Made by a program: the position numbers and the translations under genes
Source of the DNA: Flavobacterium suaedae
GTDB taxonomy: Bacteria; Bacteroidota; Bacteroidia; Flavobacteriales; Flavobacteriaceae
DNA length: 64,000 nucleotides
Assembly: GCF_014642915.1 (NCBI RefSeq)
Contig: NZ_BMJE01000007.1
Coordinates: 1-64,000, forward strand
Direction: 5' to 3'
Shown: positions 8,907 to 17,727 of the stretch, in pieces
Position numbering within the stretch: the first letter of the stretch is position 1
Layout of the letters: every line of letters begins with the position of its first letter
The notes under the pieces: generated by a model
Databases searched by the model: none
Told to the model about the DNA's origin: nothing
Seen by the model: the letters and a program-made list of their open reading frames with translations, nothing else

Positions 8907-10301
8907 TTAGTTACCACTCATTACAAAGTTATCTATTTGGAACGCTCCGCTAAGTTCAGGTTCTACATCAGTTCCTGTGTACTTAAACGCGATGTGTATC
9001 TGCCCTGTATAACCTGATAGGTCTATAACACCAGAGTTTACAAATTCATACCATGCAGTGCTGCTTGTTGGTAATTCAACCTGACTTGTAATGTCAACTT
9101 TAGTAGCGTTAACAATATCAGTACCGTCAAACGCAGTTACAACAAACACTTCAAGTTTGTTTAAGTCTCCATCATTTTCAAGGTGGTGTTGCGCTGTTTC
9201 AAAAGTCATAGTAACGTTAGTGTTAGCGTCAAGATCAAAAGCAGGAGTAACTAACCATGCTACGTTATCTACACCAGAGTTATATGCACTAAACTCTACA
9301 TAACCATTTCCTTGGTATACTTTTTCACTCCATCTCCAGTTACCTTCTTCAGCAATGTTGTACCATCCTTCAAAGTCAAAAGTAGTGTTATGCTCAGCAG
9401 CCTGGAAATCTTCAGTAAAGAAAGGAGTTCCCGGGTCTACAGGCTCACCACCTATACGCTCTTCCGTAAGGTTAATATCACTTTCGTAACGTGATACAAA
9501 CTGGTAAGTACTGCTAAATTTAGTTAACACACCTGTTATGCTACCACTGTTAGAAGGAACTTCAGTTCCTGCATAATCAGCAAAAGAACTTGTTCTGAAA
9601 GGTATTAAGTTTGTCTCTTCTTCTGATTGTGTGATGTATGTAAGTGTTTGACCACCACCATCAACGTTATCAGCGTTGTAGAATGTTTGGTTTAAAGACT
9701 CGTCAGAGAATTGTACACCTTCAAAACGGATTAATTTACCTATGTAACTATCATTAATTGCACTAAGGTCAGTAACAACATTTACAAGGTTTTCTTCCGG
9801 TATAATAGTACAAGATCTCATTATGTGGTCTTGATATTCTGTAGTAGGAATTTGCCCAATGTTACCGTTGTAAAGTGCACCTATTTGTAGAGTGTTGCTT
9901 CTTATTTGAGTATAAAGACCGTTTAGGTTAATAAATACTCTTCTACCAACATTATAGTCAGTAAATAAGTCAGCTTGGTTTACCTGTACAGAGAAACCTA
10001 TATCTCCTGCAGCAAGTTCACCCTCGCCATTAGTAACAATGTTGTTTAAGTATAAAGTTTTGTAGAAGTTACCTCCTTTATCGCTTGATACTACTACTGC
10101 CTCTATAATATCTTCACCTTCGTATAAAGTAGCTGCAGGTGTAGCAGCGTCATATATTTCTTGTACAGTTTTAGTAGCAGCAATATTTGGCTCATCGCAC
10201 TCCAGTTGAGGAACTGAATAATCATCATCATTAACACAGCTGGTTAGCGTACCCGCTGCCATCGCTAAGAATAAAATCGATTTTACAAAATTTGTTTTCA
10301 T
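8907..10301 (-). CDS. DUF5689-type surface lipoprotein with C-terminal choice-of-anchor J domain
   Basis: A 464-residue lipoprotein. The signal peptide ends with the lipobox-like LTSC (Cys at about residue 22), followed by acidic NDDD, the pattern of a Bacteroidetes surface-exported lipoprotein. Residues 35-280 resemble the DUF5689 domain, an OB-fold-like region found in flavobacterial surface proteins (GRRVFINLNGLYTQ, IGKLIRFEGVQF). The C-terminal 170 residues form a choice-of-anchor J domain (WLVTPAFDL, AFQIDNFVMSGN) likely to bind a ligand. It lies 17 bases after a TonB-dependent receptor gene on the same strand, so the pair probably forms an uptake unit comparable in logic to SusC/SusD. 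The substrate cannot be told from the sequence; the facing nuclease gene hints at nucleic acid or phosphate esters. The family assignment is from memory of the domain and is moderately sure. Confidence 0.78.
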   Translation of the reverse strand: MKTNFVKSILFLAMAAGTLTSCVNDDDYSVPQLECDEPNIAATKTVQEIYDAATPAATLYEGEDIIEAVVVSSDKGGNFYKTLYLNNIVTNGEGELAAGDIGFSVQVNQADLFTDYNVGRRVFINLNGLYTQIRSNTLQIGALYNGNIGQIPTTEYQDHIMRSCTIIPEENLVNVVTDLSAINDSYIGKLIRFEGVQFSDESLNQTFYNADNVDGGGQTLTYITQSEEETNLIPFRTSSFADYAGTEVPSNSGSITGVLTKFSSTYQFVSRYESDINLTEERIGGEPVDPGTPFFTEDFQAAEHNTTFDFEGWYNIAEEGNWRWSEKVYQGNGYVEFSAYNSGVDNVAWLVTPAFDLDANTNVTMTFETAQHHLENDGDLNKLEVFVVTAFDGTDIVNATKVDITSQVELPTSSTAWYEFVNSGVIDLSGYTGQIHIAFKYTGTDVEPELSGAFQIDNFVMSGN

Positions 10302-10318
10302 ATTAATTTTTATTTATT

Positions 10319-13111
10319 TTAAAAGTTTACGTAAAGGTTAACGAAGAAGTTTCTCCCGTAACCGTGGAAGTATTTAGTACCGAATGAACGTGTAGGTCCT
10401 GCTAAATCCTGAGTTAACTGTCTGTAGTTAGCATTACGAGCCTGTTCAAAACCTCCTGTCTTGTAAGTTACATCAAATACATTATTTACCACAGCAAATA
10501 AACCTATTATTTTATCTCCTACTTTCCAAGATTTACCACCTTTAAGTGTGAATAACGTTACAGGATCTAATTTTTCCTGCTTTAATAATGCTCTTGCACC
10601 TTCTTCAGTAGCTTCCGGGAATGGGTAACCGTCAGGGTCATCATTGTTAATAAAGAAGTTCTGTGTTCTTAATAACGGAGAGATATCTACGTAAGCATCT
10701 GCAAGATAGTTTATGTTAGCACCTATCCACCAGTAATGAGGGTCTCTGTACTCAAGTCCGAATGAATATGCTTGTTGTGGCATACCTGCTTGCTTGTAAT
10801 CTTTAAGTGTAGCCTCTCCAAAATCAACAGTAGAACGGATGTTGTCTACATTAAGTTTTACATTCGGGTTACTGTCAAAAGTATACTGTCCGTAAGCAGC
10901 AGCAGCAGTAGCTGTAATAGTAGAGGTAACTTTATATTCAATACCAAGTTCTCCACCCATATTCAGTTTATCAAGACCTGTTACAGTTTCTGATACGAAT
11001 GCGTTACCGTTTTCAGATATTTGAGTTCCTTCGGCAGTTAATACTCCAAGACCTTCAGTAAAATAGAATCCTATATCAGTTGCATCAGATATTTTAGAGT
11101 AATAAGCTGTTACACGAGCTTTAAGTTTAGGCGCTCTTATAATGTAGCTAATATCACCACCATATATGCTTTCACTTTCTAAGCCTTCGGTAAACTTGTT
11201 GTTTAACCTTGCATTAGGGAACGAGTTTCTTAATGTTGGAGCTTTGGTCATGTATAGTGCATTAACATCTATCATATGGCGACCTGTAATTTTGTAAGTA
11301 GCACCACCTTTAAAGCCAAAGTTATTAAATTCTTTTTTATCGCCCTTACCAAATGAATTATCAGAGTAGTTACCATTACGGTATAAACCTTCTCTTTGGT
11401 ATTCTGAACGTGAGTAGTTTACTGCTGCGTAAAAGTCTACTTTATTGTAGCTGAACCTTGATTGTACGAAACCATCAAGAACATCGGCAAATAAATTATA
11501 GTTGTATCCAAATTCATCTCCTACACCTACAACTCTGTTAGGGTTATTAAGGTCAGACTGTCTTGCATCTCCAATAAGGAAAGGATCTATATCAAGATAA
11601 CCGGAACCACCTAGTAAGTCAAGTAAGTTTTGGAAATTATGGGATTTAAGCTTTCTGTATGTTACACCTGCATTAAGTATAACATGGTCAGACAGGCGAG
11701 AGTTTAAAATAGAGTTTGCAGTAAACAGTTTATCATCAGTTCTGTCTTCATAAAGTACAGCAAGGCTTTCTCCGTTTTCTATGTTGTCCTCATAAAGGTC
11801 ATCCCAGTCTATTTGCGGGCTGGCAAGGAACTGCGCTCTTGCTGCTGCTGCATAGTTCAGGTTATCTTCAGAGTCTCCTACATATACATCATTATCATGC
11901 ATAGTAGTATAGAAGCTAGGTAACTTTCTGTAATAAGTAGGATCAGGGTTTCTTGTATAGTTAAAGTCTAACCTACTGTTACCTATTTTACCAAACTGGT
12001 ATGATATGTTAGTAGTTAAAGAGTTATTTTCGTTAATAGTCCAATAGTGACTTAACATTAAAATCGGCTCCTCTACATCTTTATCGCGAGAGTTTCTCTT
12101 TTTACCATTCTGGTAACCCCAGTATGAGTTATAATCCCAACCTACAAGGTCTATAACCTCTTGTGTGTTAGGAGATGTTTTACCACGCTTGTTTTCAGCA
12201 TAAATAGACGTGAAGTTAAGGCTGTGGTGGTCGTTTATTTTCTTTTCAACACTTGCAAAGAAAGAGTTAGCATCATAGTCAGTTCCTTCAAAGTGACCTT
12301 CTTCCGCCCATCTTCTTGAAGCTGATATTACGTAAGCCCAACCGTTACTGTCCATACCGGAGGCATGCGTACCCATTAATCTCCAGTTATAATTAGTATT
12401 AGTTGAAGAAAATGAAATTCTTGTACCCGGTCTGTATAAAGACGCTCTTGTGTTTATTTCCTGAGTACCTAATAAACCTCCGAAAGTATAATCAGAAGCA
12501 TCAGAACCTATTGTAAATTCCTGATTTCGGGTAGCATCGTTAAGACCACCCCAGTTACTCCATTGTGGTCTTCCGTCATAAAGCTTATCCATAGGTACAC
12601 CATTTACCATGGTTTTACCATAAGCATTGTCAAGACCTCTTACCCTAAATCTTGCCTGCCCAAAGTTATAAGCGGCAGCCTGCATAAATACATCTCTCGA
12701 TGCCTGTAGTAAACCTGCAGTACTTTCAGAGTTACCATTGTCATCACCTAAATCATTTTCAGTAATAGTAATAAGGCTAAGTTGCTGTTCTGTAGTTATA
12801 TCCTGCTCCAGGGTAATAACTCCTAAATCAACATTTTGTCCTTTTTCTACTTCAAGAGAAAAAGACTGTGAAACATAACCTGTGCTGTTAACATCTAACG
12901 ATTGTTTTCCATCAGCAACATTTTCAAAAACAAATACCCCTTCTGCATTTGTCAAAGCTGTTTGGTTTGTGCCCTGCAACGTTGCTACAACGTTTTGCAT
13001 TGGCTGCTGCGATTTTGAATCGACTACTTTACCTGTTATCGATGCTGATTGCTGCGCCCATACAGCTACTACCTGCATCATACATAAAAGGCTGAATACT
13101 AGTTTTTTCAT
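10319..13111 (-). CDS. TonB-dependent outer-membrane receptor with N-terminal carboxypeptidase-like domain
   Basis: A 930-residue receptor. The signal peptide ends at VWAQ (residue 20). A CarboxypepD_reg-like beta-sandwich covers about 22-105 (SITGKVVDSKSQQPMQNV), as in many Bacteroidetes receptors. The plug follows at about 130-260 (RFRVRGLDNAYGKTMVNGVP), and a long beta-barrel ends in the aromatic C-terminus FFVNLYVNF. Such proteins import large or scarce nutrients across the outer membrane using energy from TonB-ExbBD. It is the first gene of an operon with the DUF5689 lipoprotein and is divergent from a secreted nuclease/phosphatase gene. The substrate is unknown; acquisition of nucleotides or organic phosphate is an inference from those neighbours only. 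Confidence 0.92.
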   Translation of the reverse strand: MKKLVFSLLCMMQVVAVWAQQSASITGKVVDSKSQQPMQNVVATLQGTNQTALTNAEGVFVFENVADGKQSLDVNSTGYVSQSFSLEVEKGQNVDLGVITLEQDITTEQQLSLITITENDLGDDNGNSESTAGLLQASRDVFMQAAAYNFGQARFRVRGLDNAYGKTMVNGVPMDKLYDGRPQWSNWGGLNDATRNQEFTIGSDASDYTFGGLLGTQEINTRASLYRPGTRISFSSTNTNYNWRLMGTHASGMDSNGWAYVISASRRWAEEGHFEGTDYDANSFFASVEKKINDHHSLNFTSIYAENKRGKTSPNTQEVIDLVGWDYNSYWGYQNGKKRNSRDKDVEEPILMLSHYWTINENNSLTTNISYQFGKIGNSRLDFNYTRNPDPTYYRKLPSFYTTMHDNDVYVGDSEDNLNYAAAARAQFLASPQIDWDDLYEDNIENGESLAVLYEDRTDDKLFTANSILNSRLSDHVILNAGVTYRKLKSHNFQNLLDLLGGSGYLDIDPFLIGDARQSDLNNPNRVVGVGDEFGYNYNLFADVLDGFVQSRFSYNKVDFYAAVNYSRSEYQREGLYRNGNYSDNSFGKGDKKEFNNFGFKGGATYKITGRHMIDVNALYMTKAPTLRNSFPNARLNNKFTEGLESESIYGGDISYIIRAPKLKARVTAYYSKISDATDIGFYFTEGLGVLTAEGTQISENGNAFVSETVTGLDKLNMGGELGIEYKVTSTITATAAAAYGQYTFDSNPNVKLNVDNIRSTVDFGEATLKDYKQAGMPQQAYSFGLEYRDPHYWWIGANINYLADAYVDISPLLRTQNFFINNDDPDGYPFPEATEEGARALLKQEKLDPVTLFTLKGGKSWKVGDKIIGLFAVVNNVFDVTYKTGGFEQARNANYRQLTQDLAGPTRSFGTKYFHGYGRNFFVNLYVNF

Positions 13112-13166
13112 AAATAAATTTAGAATTTTTCTTACACTTGTTAAGTTAAATATTTCTTAACGGCTG

Positions 13167-13174
13167 CAAATGTA
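13167..13174 (-). promoter_or_regulatory. -7 element of the TonB receptor operon
   Basis: The minus strand reads TACATTTG, an exact TAnnTTTG match about 56 bases before the receptor start codon. No TTTG -33 element is clear; GTTAA sits at the expected distance. Confidence 0.55.
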
Positions 13175-13210
13175 CAGCATTTAAAATAATTAACTACTTT
13201 TGGCGTCCAT

Positions 13211-13243
13211 TTTGTTATAAAACTTGATGTTAAATTAATATTG
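13211..13243 (+). promoter_or_regulatory. Possible promoter of the endonuclease gene
   Basis: TTTG at 13211-13214 is followed after 21 bases by TAATATTG at 13236-13243, which matches seven of eight positions of TAnnTTTG. The start codon follows within 10 bases, so the message would be almost leaderless, or translation begins at one of the next two ATGs. Confidence 0.4.
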
Positions 13244-13250
13244 TTAAATA

Positions 13251-14342
13251 ATGATGATGAGAAGAATTCTTTTGGTTGTTGTAATGTTTACTGTACTAGC
13301 AGGTTATGCTCAGGAAAAGCAGTACAAGATACATACCGTAGCATTTTATAATTTAGAAAATCTTTTTGACGCTAAAAACGACCCAAAGATTAAAGATGAG
13401 GAGTATTTGCCGACAGGTAAACAAAAGTGGACTGATGAAAAGTACCACCAAAAATTGAAAAACCTATCAAGAGTAATTGCTGATATAGGTACAAAAGCAA
13501 ACCCTAACTCACCTACACTTTTAGGAGTATCGGAAGTTGAAAACAGAGGCGTGCTGGAAGACCTTGTAAAAGAACCAAGCATTGCCGATAAAGATTATGG
13601 TATTATTCACTTCGATTCTCCTGACAGAAGGGGTATAGATGTAGGGTTACTGTATCAAAAAAAGTACTTTATACCTACAAGCTACAAAAACATACCGCTT
13701 ATTATATATGAGAGCGACAGGGAAAAAGAAAAGAAAGAAGAAGAAACTAACGGTGACCAGACCGAAGCGGATGATTCTGGAAGAATTTATACACGTGACC
13801 AACTGTTAGTAACAGGATTGCTTGATGGCGAAGAGATAAACGTTATAGTAAACCACTGGCCCTCGCGTTACGGAGGTGAAAAAAGAAGTAGCCCGTTACG
13901 TGAAGCAGCAGCAGCACTAAACAAAAAGATAATAGATTCGCTTTACAAAATTAACCCTAACGCTAAAATTATTACAATGGGCGACCTTAACGACGGTCCT
14001 TATAATAAAAGTGTAAAAAAAGTACTGGGAGCAAAAGCGAAAAAAGAAGATGTAAAGAAAGAAGGGCTTTATAACCCTATGGAAGAAATGTCAGACAGAG
14101 GTATAGGTACACTGGCATATCGTGATGCCTGGGACTTATTTGACCAAATGATTGTTTCTGAGCCATTAATACGTAAAGACGATTACAAAACCTTTACTTT
14201 TTGGAAAGCAGGAGTATTTAATAAAGACTACTTAACCCAAAAATCAGGACGTTACAGGGGTTACCCAAAACGTAACTGGAACGGTGTACCGGGGTATAGT
14301 GACCACTTCCCTGTTTACCTATACCTTATTAAAGAAATGTAA
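13251..14342 (+). CDS. Secreted endonuclease/exonuclease/phosphatase family protein
   Basis: A 363-residue exported metal-dependent hydrolase of the DNase I-like fold. The signal peptide ends at AGYAQ (about residue 21). The catalytic motifs of the superfamily appear in order: YNLENLFD, GVSEVENRGVLEDL (metal-binding Glu), SPDRRGIDVGLLY, VNHWPSRYGG (His), MGDLNDGP (Asp/Asn) and YSDHFPVYLY (terminal Asp-His pair). All key residues are present, so it should be active on phosphodiester bonds, either DNA/RNA or phospho-organic compounds. It is divergent from the TonB receptor/DUF5689 operon; the arrangement suggests hydrolysis outside the cell coupled to uptake, which is an inference. Three ATGs in a row open the frame and the first is used here; the choice changes only one or two residues. 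Confidence 0.9.
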   Translation: MMMRRILLVVVMFTVLAGYAQEKQYKIHTVAFYNLENLFDAKNDPKIKDEEYLPTGKQKWTDEKYHQKLKNLSRVIADIGTKANPNSPTLLGVSEVENRGVLEDLVKEPSIADKDYGIIHFDSPDRRGIDVGLLYQKKYFIPTSYKNIPLIIYESDREKEKKEEETNGDQTEADDSGRIYTRDQLLVTGLLDGEEINVIVNHWPSRYGGEKRSSPLREAAAALNKKIIDSLYKINPNAKIITMGDLNDGPYNKSVKKVLGAKAKKEDVKKEGLYNPMEEMSDRGIGTLAYRDAWDLFDQMIVSEPLIRKDDYKTFTFWKAGVFNKDYLTQKSGRYRGYPKRNWNGVPGYSDHFPVYLYLIKEM

Positions 14343-14374
14343 GGTAAAAAAAGAGTAAAAAACACTAATAATAT

Positions 14375-14404
14375 AAAGGCTGACCTTATGGGTTAGCCTT
14401 TATT
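14375..14404 (+). terminator. Terminator after the endonuclease gene
   Basis: AAAGGCTGAC pairs with GTTAGCCTTT around a 7-base loop (one G-T pair), followed by TATTATTT. The U-tract is imperfect. Confidence 0.65.
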
Positions 14405-14443
14405 ATTTAGTACCTTTAGTACAAATTTTAAAGCACAAATTTC

Positions 14444-14977
14444 ATGGCTATAATAAAACCTTTTAACCTTAATAAATGGATAGAAGATAACCGTCATTTA
14501 TTAAAACCACCGGTGGGAAATAAAAACATCTATCCACTGTCAGACGACTATATAGTAATGGTAGTAGCAGGACCTAATGCCCGTAAAGACTACCACTATA
14601 ATGAAACCGAAGAACTGTTTTACCAACTGGAAGGCAGTATAAAAGTAGTAGTACAGGATGAAGGTGAACGAAAGGAAATGGAATTACATGCAGGCGATAT
14701 GTACCTTAATCCCGGTAAAGTACCACATTCACCATCAAGAAGTGAAGGCTCAATAGGGCTGGTAGTAGAACGCAAACGTGCCGGCAAGGGCTATAACGAT
14801 GGCTTACTTTGGTTTTGCGAAAAATGTAACCACAAATTACACGAAGTATATTTTGAACTGCACGATATAGAAAAAGACTTTTTACCTCACTTTGAGCGTT
14901 TTTATACTTCGGAGGAATTAAGAACCTGCGATAAATGTGGTACTATTATGGAAACCGACCCGAAGTTTGTGAAGTAA
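14444..14977 (+). CDS. nbaC: 3-hydroxyanthranilate 3,4-dioxygenase
   Basis: A 177-residue cupin dioxygenase that opens the ring of 3-hydroxyanthranilate in the kynurenine pathway of tryptophan breakdown or in the route to quinolinate and NAD. The iron ligands fall at His51, Glu57 and His95, with Arg47, Arg99 and Glu110 for substrate binding. These are the same positions known for the Cupriavidus enzyme. The C-terminal rubredoxin-like site has all four cysteines (C125, C128, C162, C165), which is the bacterial form with the extra iron site. The length fits the family exactly. It is followed on the same strand by an aldehyde dehydrogenase gene with its own promoter. No other kynurenine-pathway gene lies in the window. 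Confidence 0.96.
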   Translation: MAIIKPFNLNKWIEDNRHLLKPPVGNKNIYPLSDDYIVMVVAGPNARKDYHYNETEELFYQLEGSIKVVVQDEGERKEMELHAGDMYLNPGKVPHSPSRSEGSIGLVVERKRAGKGYNDGLLWFCEKCNHKLHEVYFELHDIEKDFLPHFERFYTSEELRTCDKCGTIMETDPKFVK

Positions 14978-15077
14978 TACAAGAATAATATTTTTTGCTT
15001 TTTGCGGGTATTACTGCGAAATAATCATTTCCTAACATACTATAGCGCATTAAATTATCAAAAAAGCAAAAAAGGAC

Positions 15078-15085
15078 TATATTTG
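15078..15085 (+). promoter_or_regulatory. -7 element of the ALDH7-type dehydrogenase gene
   Basis: TATATTTG, an exact TAnnTTTG match 35 bases before the start codon. The -33 region is weak. Confidence 0.55.
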
Positions 15086-15120
15086 TAAAATATAACATTA
15101 AACAGTATAAAAGTTAAAAT

Positions 15121-16668
15121 ATGGCAACACTAACTGACCAATTTGGTATTCAGGAAGCCCTAACGCAACTAGGCATACAAGAAGTAAACAAAGGATCATC
15201 TACCGGAAGCGAATTTTTTGCAAACGGAGAGATTATAGAATCATATTCACCGGTTGACGGTTCATTAATAGCTAAAGTACAGGCTTCAACTAAAGAAGAT
15301 TACGAAAAAGCTATGGAAAAAGCAGGCGAAGCCTTTAAAACATGGAGACTTATGCCGGCACCAAAAAGAGGTGAAATAGTACGCCAAATGGGTGATGAGC
15401 TACGTAAGTATAAAGAACCACTGGGGCAACTTGTTTCTTTCGAAATGGGTAAAAGCCTTCAGGAAGGTTTAGGTGAAGTTCAGGAAATGATTGACATTTG
15501 TGACTTTGCTGTAGGACTTTCACGTCAGCTTTACGGACTTACAATGCACAGCGAAAGACCACAACACCGTATGTACGAGCAGTACCATCCGGTAGGAATT
15601 GTGGGTATTATATCAGCATTTAACTTCCCTGTAGCAGTATGGAGCTGGAATGCTATGATTGCATGGGTATGTGGTGATGTTTGTATTTGGAAACCAAGTG
15701 AAAAAGCACCACTTTGCGGTATAGCTTGCCAAAACATTATAAAAACTGTTTTAGAAAGAAACAACGTACCGGAAGGTGTTAGCTGTTTAATAAACGGTAG
15801 AGAAAACGGAGAATTATTGAATAACGATAAGCGTATACCATTAGTATCGTTTACAGGTTCTACAAAAGTAGGTCGCCACGTATCTAAAACCGTTGCAGAG
15901 CGTTTTGGTAACACTATCCTTGAACTTGGTGGTAACAACGCTATCATTGTATCAGAACACGCTGATATCAACATGGTATTAGTAGGTGCGGTATTTGGTG
16001 CAGTAGGTACAGCAGGACAGCGTTGTACTTCTACAAGAAGACTAATTATACACGACAGTATTTACGATAAAACGGTTGAAGTACTTAAAAGTGCATACAG
16101 CCAGTTAAAAATTGGTAACCCGTTAGACAGTAACAACCACGTAGGGCCACTTATTGATAAAGACTCTGTAAACAACTACCTTAACGCTATAGAAAGAGCG
16201 AAAGCAGAAGGCGGTAAAGTACTTGTTGAAGGTGGTGTACTGGAAGGCGAAGGTTACGAAAGCGGATGCTACGTTAAGCCTTGTATTATAGAAGCTGATA
16301 ACAGTTTTGAAATTGTACAGCACGAAACATTTGCACCGGTATTGTATGTAATGAAGTACAGCAACCTTGAGGATGCTATTGCAATGCAAAATGATGTACC
16401 GCAAGGACTATCATCATCTATCTTCACACAGAATATGAGAGAGATGGAATTATTCCTTTCTCATGCAGGTTCTGATTGTGGTATTGCCAATGTAAACATC
16501 GGTACATCGGGTGCTGAAATTGGTGGTGCATTTGGTGGTGAGAAAGAAACAGGCGGAGGTCGCGAAAGTGGATCGGATGCTTGGAAAGCGTACATGAGAA
16601 GACAAACGAACACCATTAACTATGGTACAGAGCTACCATTAGCACAAGGTATTAGTTTTGATATATAA
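15121..16668 (+). CDS. amaB: ALDH7-family semialdehyde dehydrogenase (piperideine-6-carboxylate dehydrogenase type)
   Basis: A 515-residue NAD(P)-dependent aldehyde dehydrogenase. The active-site Glu268 (ELGGNN) and nucleophile Cys302 ([12 protein letters not shown]) lie at canonical positions. Features of the antiquitin (ALDH7A1) branch are clear: [32 protein letters not shown] and [17 protein letters not shown]. Members of this branch oxidise alpha-aminoadipic semialdehyde (piperideine-6-carboxylate) in lysine catabolism. The gene follows the 3-hydroxyanthranilate dioxygenase, so a role with 2-aminomuconate semialdehyde is an alternative, but the sequence motifs favour ALDH7. It ends at a strong terminator shared with the convergent egt operon. 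Confidence 0.85.
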   Translation: MATLTDQFGIQEALTQLGIQEVNKGSSTGSEFFANGEIIESYSPVDGSLIAKVQASTKEDYEKAMEKAGEAFKTWRLMPAPKRGEIVRQMGDELRKYKEPLGQLVSFEMGKSLQEGLGEVQEMIDICDFAVGLSRQLYGLTMHSERPQHRMYEQYHPVGIVGIISAFNFPVAVWSWNAMIAWVCGDVCIWKPSEKAPLCGIACQNIIKTVLERNNVPEGVSCLINGRENGELLNNDKRIPLVSFTGSTKVGRHVSKTVAERFGNTILELGGNNAIIVSEHADINMVLVGAVFGAVGTAGQRCTSTRRLIIHDSIYDKTVEVLKSAYSQLKIGNPLDSNNHVGPLIDKDSVNNYLNAIERAKAEGGKVLVEGGVLEGEGYESGCYVKPCIIEADNSFEIVQHETFAPVLYVMKYSNLEDAIAMQNDVPQGLSSSIFTQNMREMELFLSHAGSDCGIANVNIGTSGAEIGGAFGGEKETGGGRESGSDAWKAYMRRQTNTINYGTELPLAQGISFDI

Positions 16669-16700
16669 GACGCATTATCTTTTTAATTTATAAAGTGTTT

Positions 16701-16731
16701 AAAAAAAGCAGCCTGTTAAGGCTGCTTTTTT
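16701..16731. terminator. Bidirectional terminator between amaB and egtD
   Basis: AAAAAAAGCAGCC pairs with GGCTGCTTTTTT around TGTTAA. The A and T runs on either side allow termination from both directions. Confidence 0.9.
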
Positions 16732-16758
16732 GCTTATATATGTTTTTTATTGCTGAAG

Positions 16759-17715
16759 TTACTTCACCCAAAGGCTATCGGTAAAATAGTGTTTGCAGTC
16801 CATAAAGTTATGCACTACACTAAAGCCTGCTTCTTCGGCTACATTATTTATTTCGTTTAAGCTGTATTTTTTAGAAAGCTCTGTCCAAATCAGTTCATCT
16901 TTCTCAAAGTGGAAGGTAGTATTAAGCACCGTACTATGGAAGTGTTGTTTTTTAAGGCTCACTAAGTAGCTGTTTACCTCTCCGTTTTCGGGGTTGTAGT
17001 TGCTGTAAAAATCAAACTGGTCTAACGCAATATCAGCATCCAGCTCATTATTTATTCTTTTCAGCAAGTTTATATTAAACGCTTTGGTGATACCATGAGG
17101 GTCATCATAAGCAGTTTGTATAACACGCGGATTTTTCCTTAAATCCATACCCATAAGCAGCATATCGCCCTTATTCATACCCTTGTGGAACTTTTTAAGC
17201 AGGTCTAAAGCCTCTTCAGGTTTATAGTTACCAATGTTACCCCCTAAAAACAGAAATAGCTTAGGTGTATCACTTTTAGCAAGTTCATCCAGTATTTCAA
17301 AATAATCACCTGTTTTGGGTGTCATTTTTATATTGGGTAGTGTAGCGGTTATATTTTCCTGTAAAGCATCAAGTGCTTCCTGAGAAATATCAATAGGCAC
17401 ATAGGTAAAATCTGCCTGATTTCTTAAAAAAGTAGTTAGCAGTTGCTTGGTTTTCACACCATCGCCACTACCAAACTCTACAATATCAAACCTTTCTTCA
17501 AAGCATAATTTTTTCAGTATGTCCTGAGATTGTTGCGATAGTATTTCAAATTCACACCCTGTTGGGTAGTATTCCGGCATTTTCATTATTTGCATAAAAA
17601 TGCGACTGCCGTTATCATCATAAAAATATTTAGAGGATAAATGTTTTTTCTCTCCCGAAAGCCCTTCCACTACATCGTGTGCAAAGGCGGTATTAGGTGC
17701 AGTTGTAGTACTCAT
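16759..17715 (-). CDS. egtD: L-histidine N(alpha)-methyltransferase EgtD
   Basis: A 318-residue SAM-dependent methyltransferase that trimethylates the amino group of histidine to hercynine, the first step of ergothioneine synthesis. Family motifs are present: KYFYDDNGSRIFMQI and PEYYPTGCEFEIL near the N-terminus, the SAM-binding VEFGSGDGVKT (about residue 80), VPIDIS, and FLGGNIGNYKPEEA. The C-terminal part carries the histidine-pocket region (DQFDFYSNYNPENGEVNSYL). The length is typical. It begins 12 bases after egtB ends, so the two form one operon. The usual actinobacterial genes egtA, egtC and egtE are not nearby. Confidence 0.93.
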   Translation of the reverse strand: MSTTTAPNTAFAHDVVEGLSGEKKHLSSKYFYDDNGSRIFMQIMKMPEYYPTGCEFEILSQQSQDILKKLCFEERFDIVEFGSGDGVKTKQLLTTFLRNQADFTYVPIDISQEALDALQENITATLPNIKMTPKTGDYFEILDELAKSDTPKLFLFLGGNIGNYKPEEALDLLKKFHKGMNKGDMLLMGMDLRKNPRVIQTAYDDPHGITKAFNINLLKRINNELDADIALDQFDFYSNYNPENGEVNSYLVSLKKQHFHSTVLNTTFHFEKDELIWTELSKKYSLNEINNVAEEAGFSVVHNFMDCKHYFTDSLWVK

Positions 17716-17727
17716 AATTTTTTAGTT

